Shown: piece after piece, positions 35,056 to 47,022 of the stretch
Position numbering within the stretch: position 1 is the first letter of the stretch
Layout of the letters: the number at the start of each line of letters is the position of its first letter
DNA from: Cyanoderma ruficeps
Taxonomy: Eukaryota; Chordata; Aves; Passeriformes; Timaliidae
Direction: 5' to 3'
DNA: 64,000 nt
Assembly: GCA_008694505.1 (NCBI GenBank)
Contig: VZDJ01000090.1
Coordinates: 836,034-900,033, forward strand
The notes under the pieces: generated by a model
Seen by the model: the letters and a program-made list of their open reading frames with translations, nothing else
The model's database searches: none
What the model was told of the DNA's origin: nothing
Translations under genes and position numbers: made by a program

Positions 35056-38000
35056 ATGTTCCGGCTGATGAGGGATGGCGAGCCGGAGGACCCCATGTTC
35101 GCTATGTGAGTCGGGGTGGGAATCCTGCGGGGCGATCGGCGGCAGGGAGCGATGGAAGGAGGGAGGGCTGCGGCACGGATCGTCCCCGAGGAGGTGTGCG
35201 CTGCCCCGGCGTCCCGCCAGGCGGGCAGAGGCCGGCCGGGCCCGGGCAGCGCCGCTGCAGCGCAGCTGTCTGGGGACAAACACAAACATCCTCCGGAGGG
35301 GCAGCGCGGCCAAGAACAGGGATCGCCTCGGTCTCGTTTCTGCGATATTGGAGCGTGGTCTTGGAGGAAAGCGTAATAAAGTAGGCCAAAAGGCATCGCA
35401 GCTGTCTGAGAGGAAGAGAGGGCTGAAATAACTAATCTTTTTCTTTGCGCAAGGATTTTTTTTTTCTTATGCAAAGTAGGGTTGCAGTTGAGATAGATAA
35501 AATCTGCTGCTCTGTCCAGTGTTTGTTGCTGTACTGCACAGGAAGTCATTAATGGAGCTGGACAAGGCTGCTGAAGCAGTTGACAAGTTGTGAGAACAAA
35601 GTAAAGAGAAGACAACGAGTAGTTTTGAAGCACGAGTATTGAAATCTAACAAAGGTCCCAAGAACTCTTCCTGGGATTTCTTTCACTGAATGTTTTTGTT
35701 TCCATCCTCAGTACAGAAATTGGATGCTATTGATAAATTTTGGCAGTGACACTGAGTTGGCAGCCCTTGCCAAAGTGGATAAGGAATAGACTGTAATACA
35801 GGAAGAATTTGATTATGTTAACCGAGACACTACTAGAAATTTGGTGAAATTTATGTATTTAGAAGAATAGTGCATTTTTTGCTTATGAAGTCAGTAGTAA
35901 GCAAGAATTTTATCATCTGTGAGCGAATTAGCAGGAGAGGAGACCTTGATGTCCCAGTTAGTCAGCAAATGACAGTGTGTTCTCATTAACGTGGCAGGTA
36001 TGAGTCTAGCTTTTATTATGGGAAGCATTTCCAGTAGAGACAGAAAAATATTGGTTTGTAGTGGGTAATTCTGTGATCTCTGGACTAGTCTGTGCTGTAG
36101 AGGTCATTAATGCTCAAGAGGGATAATTGAAGACTAAAGTATGTGCAGGAAAAAAGCTATGGTATTTCCCAGAAGTTTTTAATTGTGGCCACTGTGACCA
36201 TTCATCCTTACCTTCTTTTTCCTCCTCTTGCTTCACCAATGTGTGTGAATGCATGCAGCCCCCAAAGTGGAGGCTGCAAAAGAAGGGAAAACCAGTTACG
36301 GACCCCAGTTATTGTTCCCTTTCTCCCTCACGTCTGGAAAAGCTGTATGTGGTCTGAACCCATGGGGGGCAGAGGGGTGTCAGGCCATGCAGTCCATTAA
36401 GTGTAGCCCTCAGTTTGCAGCCAGGGAGGTCTTCGTGCACCTCCCTACAAAAGATGTTAGAGAGGTGAGGTTCTGGAGCGGCTTTGGCCATACTTGGCTC
36501 CAGAGCAGTACTGGAAGCAGAACACCAACCTACTTCTGAGCAAACAGAAATTAGTACCCGAGAGGGCTTCTGTGGTATGAAATCTTCTATCACAAGAAAT
36601 GCGATGGGATCCAGAGGTGCCTTCAAGCCCCAGGAATCACCACAGACAACACAGACTTCTCAGGATTGTGAATTTTCAGCTTGGGAAGAGATGTGCAGTT
36701 GTGTCAGAAAAACTCAGAGCTGGGAGGAGTGGGTTATGTGGGGCTTTGTCCTCAGCGTTGTTCTCTCCCCCTCTCCACAAGGGATCCCTTTGCCATCCAC
36801 CGGCAGCACATGAACCGCATGCTGTCTGGGAGTTTCGGGTTCGGGCCGCTCCTCGGCATCACGGATGGCACCACGCCTGGGGCTCGCCAGCCTGGCCGCA
36901 GGATGCAGGTAACAGAGGGGCTGAGCACAGGCTACAATTGCTCAAACTGATCTGGCAGTTCCTGTCTCCCACCCTTCCTGGGTTGGGCACCCCCCTCTCC
37001 TCCACACAGGTGGTGGGTGCAGAATAAATTTCTCAGGCAGTGGTGTTCTGGTCCTTCTCTTTACCCCCACCCCTGTTACATTAATGTGTTGAATGCAACT
37101 GCATTCTAGGTTGGATGGGAGGAAGGGAATAAACATGTGTTGTGTCTCAAGGATGTGAATTCATATAATGGGGAGAAATTTAGGAGCATCACCTCATGTC
37201 TGGTTTGTTAGGGGTGATACGGCTTGAATCCCCGGGAATCCATGGGGTGCTTTCATGGTCTGTAGAGCCTGAGTGTTCCCAGTTCTGTTTCTGTGAAGGA
37301 TTAGTGTGTTCTGATGAGGATCTAGTGTTTGGCTGTTGCAAAGTCATTCTCTGTTCTGTTTTTCTGTTCTCCTGGCAGGCAGGAGCTGTCTCACCCTTTG
37401 GGATGCTTGGCATGGTAAGTTTTCTGTTTTTCTGGGTCAGATCAGAGGCTTTCCAAGTAGTGGCTCCATACCGAGATTCATCAGCACTGTGTGCAACCAG
37501 TGCTAAAATGTAGCCATCTGTGAGCATGACCAGCTATCCGACCAGGTAGGGAGGATGGGAATGTCTGAGGAGACCAGGATGAGCTTTAGATTTATAGTAA
37601 ATGGAATAGGGAAGAGGGTATTGAACTGAAACTGGAAGCATCTGGTTTCTCTTGGACCTCTCATTGAGTTGCTTTATGACTTCAGGCCTTTACCTCGCTT
37701 CCCCTCTAAATGTTTTAATCCTGTCCGTGAGCTGTTTTTGAACAGTCTCTCTATATATGGGGAAGTTGTATTTGCACCTTGACCAGAGAAAAGCCATAAA
37801 GCTGTTATAGCACAATATTTCATGGGAATTGGGACAGTTAATATCTGGGAAGAGCAGGTAGTCCCTTAATAACCTCATATGTCTGAAAAGAAGCTGCAGA
37901 TGTGGAGGAAATGGAGGAGCTGTGAGGCGGCAAGGAAAGGACTTGGCCATCAGTAGGCACAGGGGATTATTGCACCTCCTTTGCCAGTGGTGGTTGCTGG

Positions 38001-40189
38001 AGAAGCCAGCAGAATCCTTCAGGTAAACAGGGCTGGAATGAGAATGGCTGTGTGTACGTGAGAACACCACGCTCAGAGCATGCTGATCTCCGTCTTCCAC
38101 TGAAATAATACGGAGGAAATAGGTTATTCCAGATCCAGCAACTTTAGCTGTCTTGCTCTGCAGAATTGCCTCAATGAAAGAGACTTCAGCATCCCAGTAT
38201 TTTTGTAGCTCAGAGGAGGATTAATAAGACTACAAACACATAGACTTCAAAGTATAATAGCATTGTGCGTGAGTACTGCTCTGCTGGAAATGAGAACAAG
38301 AGGCTACTCGAGGAAACAAAAAAAAAAGAAATCAGCAAGTTTGAACTGACATTGTAATTTTGTTTACATATTGCACAATTAACCTGTGAGACCTGCTGGC
38401 CCAGGGTGTTACTGCAGCATTCAGGTTTACAGGATGGAAAAGGCAGGTGTTTGTAGGGGAAAATAAGCAAATTTGTTGCTATGCTAGATAGAAAACAATC
38501 AGTGGAAACTTTCTTAAGATCACTGTTAGTACATATGCTGAGATTTCTTCTCCTAACTTTGCTGAGTCCCCAGGCTCACAAACCCCAGTGCATCGGCAGT
38601 TGGATGCAAACTAAAAGGGCAACCTTTACCAGAACATTGGGTAAGGCAACCTGAGAGAATGGAGAGAAGACCAACCCCAAATTCTGCTGGGTGGTTTTGT
38701 TTTTTTTTCTGTGCAACTGAAAGAACGTGAAAAAAATCAAGTATTTTCTTTTTAGGCAGCAGGGTTTTTTTGCAGATAGCTTGTTGCTCTTTCCTCACGT
38801 CTCTTCCCAGACTGACTACTCCTGTGTTCTCTTTTCCTTTTTATCAGGCAGGTGGCTTTATAGATATGTTTGGGATGATGAACGACATGATTGGAAACAT
38901 GGTAAGAACCCTCCATGAACCATTCTGTATTGAGGGGAGTGCTGAGGGTGCTTCTGCCATCCCTCTAATGCCTCCCATCTTACTGTGCTGCTTGGGGTGG
39001 ACTGAGCCACACCTCCCAAGGTGGCAGAAGCTTTGTTTCATCGCTGGGAGTCAGTGACAGAGCTTGTTCCTGAGTGCAGGGAGAGGAGAGGGGTGAGGAA
39101 GGAAGTGTGGGGGTGGACTTGTTTAGCAAGAAATAAGTATTAATTTAACAGGAAGATGTATTCTCCAGAAAAATGGTTCTATGGGGATTATATTCTTCCT
39201 ATTGTAACTTCTTCTTACTTCATTGTATAGAGAGAATTAAATGCCATCTCTTCTTCCCTCCCATCCCTCCTTTCCACCATTCCCCGTCCCTTCATGCAGG
39301 AGCATATGACAAGTGGTGCTAACTGCCAGACATTTACCTCCTCAACTGTCATCTCTTATTCCAACCTGGGTGATGGGCCCAAAGTCTATCAGGAGACCTC
39401 AGAGATGCGTTCAGCACCTGGCGGGGTAAGGAGGAGGCTGCCGCCTTTGCTGTGACAGGGTGGGCGTCGTTTGGTGGCTTTGTGGGTGGCCACCCGCAGC
39501 ACTTTGGCTTTGCAGGCAGCTGCAGTTCGAGGAGCACATTGTGCTCTTGTGACTCACTGAACCGTGCCAAGGGCCCCTGGGAGGAAATGGGAAGTGCTGG
39601 CAGTGGGGAATCCATTCTTCCCTGTTTGTAACGCTGCGTCTGACATCCTGGGAGTGGTGGCAGTGCAATTTGGCTGAAATACTGGAGGCAGGAATCAGAG
39701 TGCCTTAGGGGGCTGGGAGAAGGAATGAAAATGTTGTTCCCACGTGGGAATCTGCCCCCAGATCCGTGAGACAAGACGAACCGTAAGGGACTCGGACAGC
39801 GGCTTGGAACAGATGTCGATTGGACACCACATCAGGGAGAGGGCCCACATCATGCAGCGGTCCCGGAACCATCGCACAGGCGACCAGGAGGAGAGGCAGG
39901 ACTACATCAACATGGATGAAAGTGAGTAGTGCCCGTGTCCTCCTCCCAGCAAAGCCAGGTGCCGCTCCCCCACCTGCTCCTCCCTACCCGAGCTGGTTGT
40001 CTCCCTGCAGGTGACGCAGCCGCGTTTGATGACGAGTGGCGGCGGGAGACGTCGCGGTTCCGGCCGCAGCGGGGCCTGGAATACCGGCGTCACGAAGGCA
40101 GCGCTGCCCGGCGGGCCGAAGGGACTCGTCTCGCCATCCAGGGCCCCGAGGACTCTCCCTCCCGACAGTCCCGCCGGTATGACTGGTGA
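35056..40189 (+). CDS. MLF2: Myeloid leukemia factor 2
   Basis: Member of the Mlf family; mammalian homologues are nuclear/cytoplasmic proteins associated with Hsp70-type chaperones. Coding exons: 35056-35105, 36782-36908, 37379-37414, 38848-38901, 39300-39425, 39762-39921, 40011-40189, all GT-AG, giving 243 aa (human 248). N-terminus [17 protein letters not shown] matches human MFRFMRDVEPEDPMFLM. The short exons give [12 protein letters not shown] and [18 protein letters not shown], the methionine-rich Mlf signature, then [12 protein letters not shown] and the conserved [17 protein letters not shown]. The C-terminus [11 protein letters not shown] equals the human one. It is tail-to-tail with COPS7A, as in mammals. 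The paralogue MLF1 is excluded by the closer MLF2 match and by synteny. Confidence 0.96.
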
Positions 40190-40769
40190 ACTCGGAGCAG
40201 ACCTTGTGGGGGGTGCGGCACGGCCACCCCCAAATCTACCTACACGCCCTTGTAAGTCTTAACAAGTTTCTTCCTCTTAGACGCAGGGTTATTTTTTTTT
40301 CTTTGCACTAATCTTAGGTTATTTTGAAGTTTCAGTTGCAAAGGGGTTTCCCCACTTTGAGAGAGTAGGGGAGGGTGTGAATTTTGAGAAGATGCCGTGC
40401 TGAACGGGAAGATGGAAGCTGTTTAAGTCAGCTTTGTCATGAGCAGAAGACTTGCGGTGTCAGCTTGAACTGATGGCTGAAGTAGTATGACATGATGTAG
40501 GATTGCAATCTGTGGAGTGTTTATATTGTCATTGTATAGAACTTAGAGACCATTTGCTGTCCATCCAGTTTGAAATATAAGTAAGTGCTGGTGTCTGCTG
40601 TCCTGTGCTTTGAATAGGGCTCACTAGGATGTGATCTAGTGCTTGAAAGAGGACATTTTCCCCTTTTTTTTTTGATGTCTAGACTTAAGGTTTAAACCTG
40701 TCTTTATCTGTCTTTTGCTTCCTAGGCACCACTTACTCTTTTTATGTCTTGTGTTTCCTTTCCTCGCAG
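40177..40769 (+). other. MLF2: Possible alternative terminal intron of MLF2
   Basis: A donor-like GTATGA sits inside the last codons (40177) and a strong acceptor follows after a pyrimidine tract (TTTCCTTTCCTCGCAG, ending 40769). Splicing would replace the final residues YDW by YRQ and then stop. Seen in sequence only; use is inferred. Confidence 0.35.
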
Positions 40770-41356
40770 GTACAGACAGTGAAACTCTGAAGCCCCTTCA
40801 AAGCACCACTTGGACCCTCCTCAAATTTAGTATTAACCTCCCTCCCACTTACGAATTGAAACAAAGCAACTAATCTTCTGCATTGCTCTTTTTCACCCCA
40901 TTTGGGTGCTGCAGTGGGGCATGGGGAATCTCACTGATGTGCAAGGAACACATTAATTGCCCATTCCCCCTCTGCTGTCCCTTGGCTCTGTTCTTTCTGC
41001 CAGTAGTGCTGGGCATGAGGAGCTGCCACCTTGCCTCTTCCATCCTTTCCACTCTTTCTGTGCTGGGTTGGGCTGGTTCTGAAGTTTGTGTTTAGTCCCC
41101 TGTGAAAGGAATATGAGGGAATTCTGCTAGAACCCCCTGTCAGTCCCCCACACCGGGACAGAGGCTTCTATTCCCCTGCTGCTCCTTGGTGCATCCGTGG
41201 AGAAGCAGAAGGATGTGTGCGTTGGAGAAGGGAGGAGCAGAACAAAAGCTGGATCAGCCTGTGGGCCCCCTGACCCCTCTTCAACCAGCTCCCCCACTTT
41301 TTTAATTTGTGAAACTTGTAACTAGATGTTTACTGAATAAAGAAACAAACTGTAAA
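40190..41356 (+). other. MLF2: MLF2 3' untranslated region
   Basis: From the stop codon to about 15 bases after the polyadenylation signal. About 1.17 kb, AT-rich in the proximal half. The end is inferred from the signal. Confidence 0.65.
41336..41341 (+). terminator. MLF2: MLF2 polyadenylation signal
   Basis: AATAAA in the context TACTGAATAAAGAAAC, followed by a GT-containing downstream stretch ('attggtgaatcagtcttt'). Confidence 0.75.
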
Positions 41357-44204
41357 GAATTGGTGAATCAGTCTTTACCTTCAGCTGACCTGATCGTGCC
41401 TGCTGTTGAAATAAGTAACCACTTTCACATCCTTGGAAAATTGCTGAGGAGAAATTTGGTGTTAAATTCTAAGGCTTTGTTTTCTTACAGAAAATAGCTG
41501 TTGCCTTCCCATGTAGTCACAGAGTGAGGTGATGCTCAACATGGAAATTGTGAAAGAAGACCCAAGAGCTCACCATTTGCAAAAAATGCCCTCTAATTGC
41601 TGTAGTTTTGCTGTGCACTCAAGGGAAATTGGTTGGTCTTTCTTGCTGCCTGGTCAGCTGTGCAGCCCTGAGTTGTGCCTCTGCACAGACAGGGAGTACT
41701 TCCATTTTTTTCTTACTATATCACTGCAACCATGGCTGACGCTGTGAATGACCTTTTCTTAACGTCTTCAGTATTAGGTGAAAATTGAGAGGCATTAGGA
41801 ATATAGGACCAGGGAAGATCTCCTGAGTTCTTGGCCAGTTTCGTGCCCTGGCACACAGCTTTACACAAACCTTTTCATCAGTTTTATTTGGAGCAGAAGG
41901 CAGGAAATCAATGCATGACTTATACTTGGAAGTGGTGTGCTGGGATCTTGCGGTGTATCCCCTCTGTTGTACATGTGGGGACTAACAGAGAGACACACCT
42001 TGCTGGGGACTGACTGTCCTGCCCTGAATAAAGGATGCAGCATCCACCCTCTGGAAGCTCAGGGCGGTTTGCATGTGTTCCACCCTTCAAGGAAGTGCAG
42101 AACAGAGCTGTGGCAAACTCTCTCCCCACTTCCTCGTGCTGTTTCGTCCCATGGCAAACCCCAGTAGGAGTCATAGAATAGTTTGGTTTGGAAAGGACTT
42201 CAAAGACAGCAGCCTGCTGTCCCTGGCAGTGGAGTGACTTTCTGGAGGTGTCATAGTCATGGCAAGCTCTGAAGAGAGCAAGGCGGAAGGAGGAGCTGCA
42301 CAGAAAAAAGCAGGGCTTGGGAGAGGTTTTGTGGAAGTCATCTTGGGGTTGCCAGACTGTGAAAGAAGGGACTGCAACAACAGCAGCTCTCATCTCTGGC
42401 AGTCTTGAGCCAGTGCAACATGGGGCACCTGGAGTTTTGATCCGGTGAAGAACCAGCTGAGCTCAGAAAGGTGCTCACAGCATGGAGATGGTAACAGTAA
42501 CCAGCTGCCAGGTCCTGGCTGGGTTTTAGATGATGTCTGAGGTGGAGAACAGGAAAGTGGCCATGGTAGTGGGGATTAACACTGACCTTTGATCATAAGG
42601 ATCCATTCCTCTTTGGGCATGGATTTCCTAATCTTGATCTAATCCCAAATCCTTTTATCTGGATTCAGACTTTGCTCCCTGTTGGGTGCTGTCCTGCTTA
42701 CGGCTTTAGGTAGGACCCTTGCGTGCTGTTCCACTCCGCAGTGGGAGGGTGATTTACCTGGCTGCCTGAGCCTTGATAACTGCTGCACACTCATTCCCAA
42801 GGTCTTGTCCTTCTCCAGGGGTGGCAAGGCACCGGTGGTCTAGGAATATGAAAAAGAAGTTCAGTAAGAGGAGAACTTGGTGTTAAGACAGGAGCCCAGG
42901 GGAGAGTTTTAGAGATCCCAAACCAGGAGGTAGGGGAAGTGTATTGAGAGGGTGACCCCTTTTCTTGTCCCAGGCTGACATGATACATGAAGTTCTGACT
43001 TCAGAAAGCAGGAGGGTTTTTTCCAAAGAAGGGAACACACCTACCTGGGGTTGAATTTTTTGCTGTTAGTTGGAGTTTCAGGTGAAATGGTTTCCCCTTA
43101 AAAGCAATCTGCCTCAGGGCAGCAATCCTGTATCAGGGCACAGGAAAGGCTGGGATGAGACTCTCCCATTTCTGAAATGTCTCTGGCAGCTGTGCCAGCA
43201 AGATGGAGAAAGAAAAGGTTGGATGTTCTCAACATGAAAATCAAACAGTATTTATTTCAGATGGGCAGGGCATGGTTCCAAATCATCCTTATCCATCCAA
43301 GGTAGAGAAAATCCCTTCTTGCTCCTTCTCCCATAGCTGTCACCTTCAAACTGGATGAATTGAAGCACCAAATCAGTGCAGTTCAGTGGTACTACTGGAT
43401 CTTCCTAAGGAGCAAGTAGGGCACCTGAAGTGAGGCAGAGGGGCCTGACACTCTTTAAAGAGACAGAGGGAAGGGGAGGTGGGTAGAATAAGGTGGAGAG
43501 AGGCTGGAAACACTAGCAGGAAGATGGGTGGTATAACCTCAGATGAGAACACGCCAGCTACACACAAATAAACCAGAAACTTAGGTGGTTTTGTTTGTTG
43601 TATATTCAGTTTTCCATAATTGAAAATATATAATGAAAATAAAACCCATTAGGGCTACCCATTAGTAGGAACTTTGTCCTTACATGTTTTTGTGGGTAGC
43701 CCTGAAGGTCTGTGCATCTTCCACTGTACTTTTTGAAGTATGGGGGAAGTACTGGGGGAATTGTAGAACACTGAGGAGAAAGAAGTCTGGGAAAGTTAAC
43801 CTGGTGCCAATACTTGCAAATAAAAGAGTATATCCACACCTGTAAACTAGGTAAACTGACATTAAATCAAGATAAGGATAAGAGCTGCAAAATGCATTGA
43901 ATTTTAAAATAACTATTTGCGTCCCAGTGTTCATAATATGTGATGGCACATCTCGAAATCATTCCTGTGATAATTTCTGACTAAATTGTGGGTCAGGTTA
44001 ACAAAGGCACTACAGCAACCTAGAGTCAGAGGTTACAACAGCATGAGGCATTTTATCTGGCCACACAAGACTATGTTCTGATGTAAAATAAGTTAATAAT
44101 TATTAAAACAACAAAAGGGCCAATATTATAAATTTTAGTTCACTGATAGATTTCAAGTAATGAGGGAGAAAAGAGACCATAGAATATGAAATTATTTCCA
44201 GTAG
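41357..44204. other. Intergenic MLF2-COPS7A, first part
   Basis: No gene supported; contains the CR1 piece at 42171-42240. Confidence 0.4.
42171..42240 (-). repeat. Short CR1 fragment
   Basis: 'tcatagaatagtttggtttgg' type CR1 end followed by 'aaaggacttcaaagac'. Only about 70 bases recognisable. Confidence 0.6.
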
Positions 44205-44345
44205 GATGTTGTTCTGAAACTAATGCTCATTAGTACCTTGATTAATGATCTGAAAGAAGGTATTAAACCAGTGCTGATGAAGCTTTCAGAGGATCCAAAG
44301 AACAATGAAAGTAATAAATGTTGGAAAAAGATGAGATGTACTGAA
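44205..44345 (+). repeat. Ancient CR1-like LINE remnant
   Basis: Sense-strand remnant of the CR1 reverse-transcriptase 3' region: 'attagtaccttgattaatg' then 'aagctttcagaggat'. Decayed; approximate limits. Confidence 0.45.
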
Positions 44346-44593
44346 CAGTCAGTAACTATTGGTGTGTTTATTTATAAACAGTAGGTATTTTTGGCTGCGC
44401 TGAATGCAGGAAAGACATCCACCCAGGGACATAAACATAGTCTGTTCTCTTCCAAGATGGAGAACTCCAAAAGGAATTGGGATTGGAAGACAACCAAGGA
44501 AACGAATGGTACTTGCATAATTCTCCCTCTGTGCACTGGGATGCATTAGCCTGTGTTCACCAAAAGCAGAGGTAAAAATTCTCCCCTTTGAAG

Positions 44594-45025
44594 AACCACA
44601 GAATGGTTTGGATTGCAGGGGACCTTAAGGATCATCCAGTTCCAGCTCCCCTGCCATGGGCAGGGACACCTCCCACAGAGCAGGTGGCCCAGAGCTCCAT
44701 CCAAGCTGGCCTTGAACAATGACAGGGATGGGGCACCCACAGCTTCTCTGGGCAGCCTGTGCCAGTGCCTCACCATCGTCACAGTAAAGAATTTCATCCT
44801 AATATCCAGCATAAACCTGCTCTCTTTCAGTTTGAGGCCGTCCCCCTTTTCCTGTCACTACAAGCTCTTGTAAATAGTCTTTCTCCATCTTTCTTGTAGG
44901 CTCCCTTCAGGAAAGCTGGAATTAGGTCACCCAAAAACCTTCTCTTCTCCAGACTGAACAACCCAAATTCTCTTTAATTTTCTCAGCCTTTCTTTGTAGG
45001 AGAGGTGGTCCATCCCTTTGATCAA
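44594..45025 (-). repeat. CR1 retroposon, well preserved 3' part
   Basis: Continuous antisense CR1: 'ccacagaatggtttgg', 'ccatgggcagggacacctcc', 'agcttctctgggcagcctg', 'cagtaaagaatttc', 'ccttctcttctccagactg' in order over about 430 bases. The best preserved CR1 copy in the window. Confidence 0.9.
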
Positions 45026-46365
45026 CAGTGAACCAGTTGTGGGAAATCTGGGTACTGGACACTAAAAAGGACACCAAAGAAGACTCAAGAAGGGTGAAAC
45101 AAGGATGACTTGAAGCCTGGAAACAATGCCTAGCCCTACAGGTTAACATGAACTCAGGACCCCTGTGTCTGAGTTCACTGGAGCACAGGCTGGCGTTCCC
45201 TAGACGGGAAGGAGGCTTCTGACAGTAGAGGGCTCTTCAGCCCAGCAGAAAACCTGCAGCGACCTCACGATGGAACTGGGAATGAACGCAGACCTTGTCT
45301 CAGAGCAGTAGAGCACACCTCCGTTTCCCAGCTCGCCCCACTCCAAACCCCATGTGGCGTCCCAAAGAAAATTTGGGGAGTGGGCATAGGAACGGGGCGA
45401 GGGAGTTCTTGGCCACTCGAGACGAGAAGCCAAGCGATGTGATTATACCAGTCCCTTTGGGCTTCAAAAATCTGTGAGTAGGAGAGGGAAACAGACTGGC
45501 ACAGGGCTAGGCTGAAGGGAAAGGTGGGAAGGGCACGAAGAAACCTTTTGCCTTGACAAGGGCTTCAAAGCGGGTGGGACCACAAAGAACTGCAGGAAAC
45601 AGCTCTCTCTGGGCACAATGGTTTGTTTGGGAAACAAACAGGCACCCCACGGGGCTGAAATGTAAAATCCTACAGGCACTGGCTCTAGGAGAACAAAAGG
45701 ATTTAAAAGTGCTGGAGAACAAAAGGATTTAAAATAGACCTCAGCCCAGTGTATAACTTAAAATTGGTTGATTTGCAATATTTTTTTACTTTTCATAACA
45801 CTCTAAAAAATGGACTTGATTTTATTTTTTAGCCCTGTCTTAAATGTAACTGGGATTTTTTTTCCCCTCCTGGGAATTTTCTGTTTTAAAGACAACACTT
45901 CAAAAACTGTTCCCACAGGGAAACTTCGCTTCGATTATTATTGCTTCCACTATCTCCTCACATCTGGATGGCTTTTTAAATCCTGAGGGCACTTAATATA
46001 AACTTAGCGTGGGGGGGAAAGGTAATAAAAGGAAGAGAAATAGAACAGACAGTACCTATCTCCAGCTGCTGGTGATGTAATGTCCAGAGGTAAGCTGGTA
46101 GATTAGACACTAGCCTCACGATTTCCGTCCCTTACTAGTGACAGAAAAGAAGAAAGATTGCAAAAGAATAAATGCTTGAGTAAATAAATAAACCCCAGCG
46201 ACATTGCCAAATTGGATGAGGGTTTCACACAGGAGGACGTAAATGACCTTGAAGGTGTTAGTAACAGCAAAAGGGCTAAAGTTTGTAGCACAAAATGAAA
46301 GGGAAAAGGAGCAGAGGACCTAAAATCATGACTTAGCTATAAACTGGAGCTTCTTTGATTATAAC
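45026..46365. other. Intergenic, nothing recognised
   Basis: No gene supported. A 22-base segment ('gagaacaaaaggatttaaaa') is directly duplicated near 45687-45733. Confidence 0.4.
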
Positions 46366-47022
46366 TGTTATAAATATGGTGACTCAGATCTCTTAATCAA
46401 AATCAGAGCTTTATTTTCCACGAATTAAATTGATTATATAGAGATCGTAAATGCAAAATAAGCAAAATAATATAACGAAAACCAGCCAAATTACAATGGA
46501 ACCAGCAAGGATTCCCGCCACAGCAGAGTTTAAGTCCGATTGAGACTGGGAGGCAGATATCAGACCAGCCCTCGCTGGGTCCGTGATCATCTGCTCCGAG
46601 ATGCCGTTCCCGGGGTCCCATCTTTATACAGTCTATTTTTCCCCGGGCCAGGCTTTTCCTCGGAGATGGCTTTCCTATTCAATTTCTGATTTCACCTCCG
46701 CCGAATCTGAATAGAGTTTCTGGGATTAGCTCAACCCGCTTTCAATAGTAGAGAGGGTCTCCGTCCCCAGACGACACTTCGTGGATTCCGGGGTCTCCTC
46801 CTGTATAGGAGTAGTTTCGGTCGTCTGGGACAGATGAGCATTTCCCCCTGGACAATGTGATGTGGATTCGGTGGTCAAAAGCTGAGGGGATTGAGTCTGC
46901 TCGGCCTTTTCACTTGTTGATGGAGTCGTGCATTCCTTGCGTATCTTCTCCGGTGTCTCTTCCGTGGTTGCTGGCAGCTGCGGGATTTAATTCCTCACCC
47001 CCCCAAATCAATATGTACTACA
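46366..47022 (-). mobile_element. Solo LTR, second copy related to 33912-34492
   Basis: In minus orientation it begins TGTAGTACATATTG and ends ATTTATAACA, sharing the terminal 'tgttataaat' of the LTR at 33912. TATAAA lies at 46623-46628 and AATAAA at 46410-46415, correctly spaced for an LTR. About 657 bp. No clear target duplication was found and no viral genes are adjacent. CpG content is higher than its surroundings, suggesting a fairly recent or unmethylated insertion. Confidence 0.65.

Noticed and set aside
34296..35384. 362-codon open frame through the MLF2 promoter
   Set aside because: It crosses an LTR edge, CR1 sequence and MLF2 exon 1/intron in a different frame from the true MLF2 start; composition artefact.
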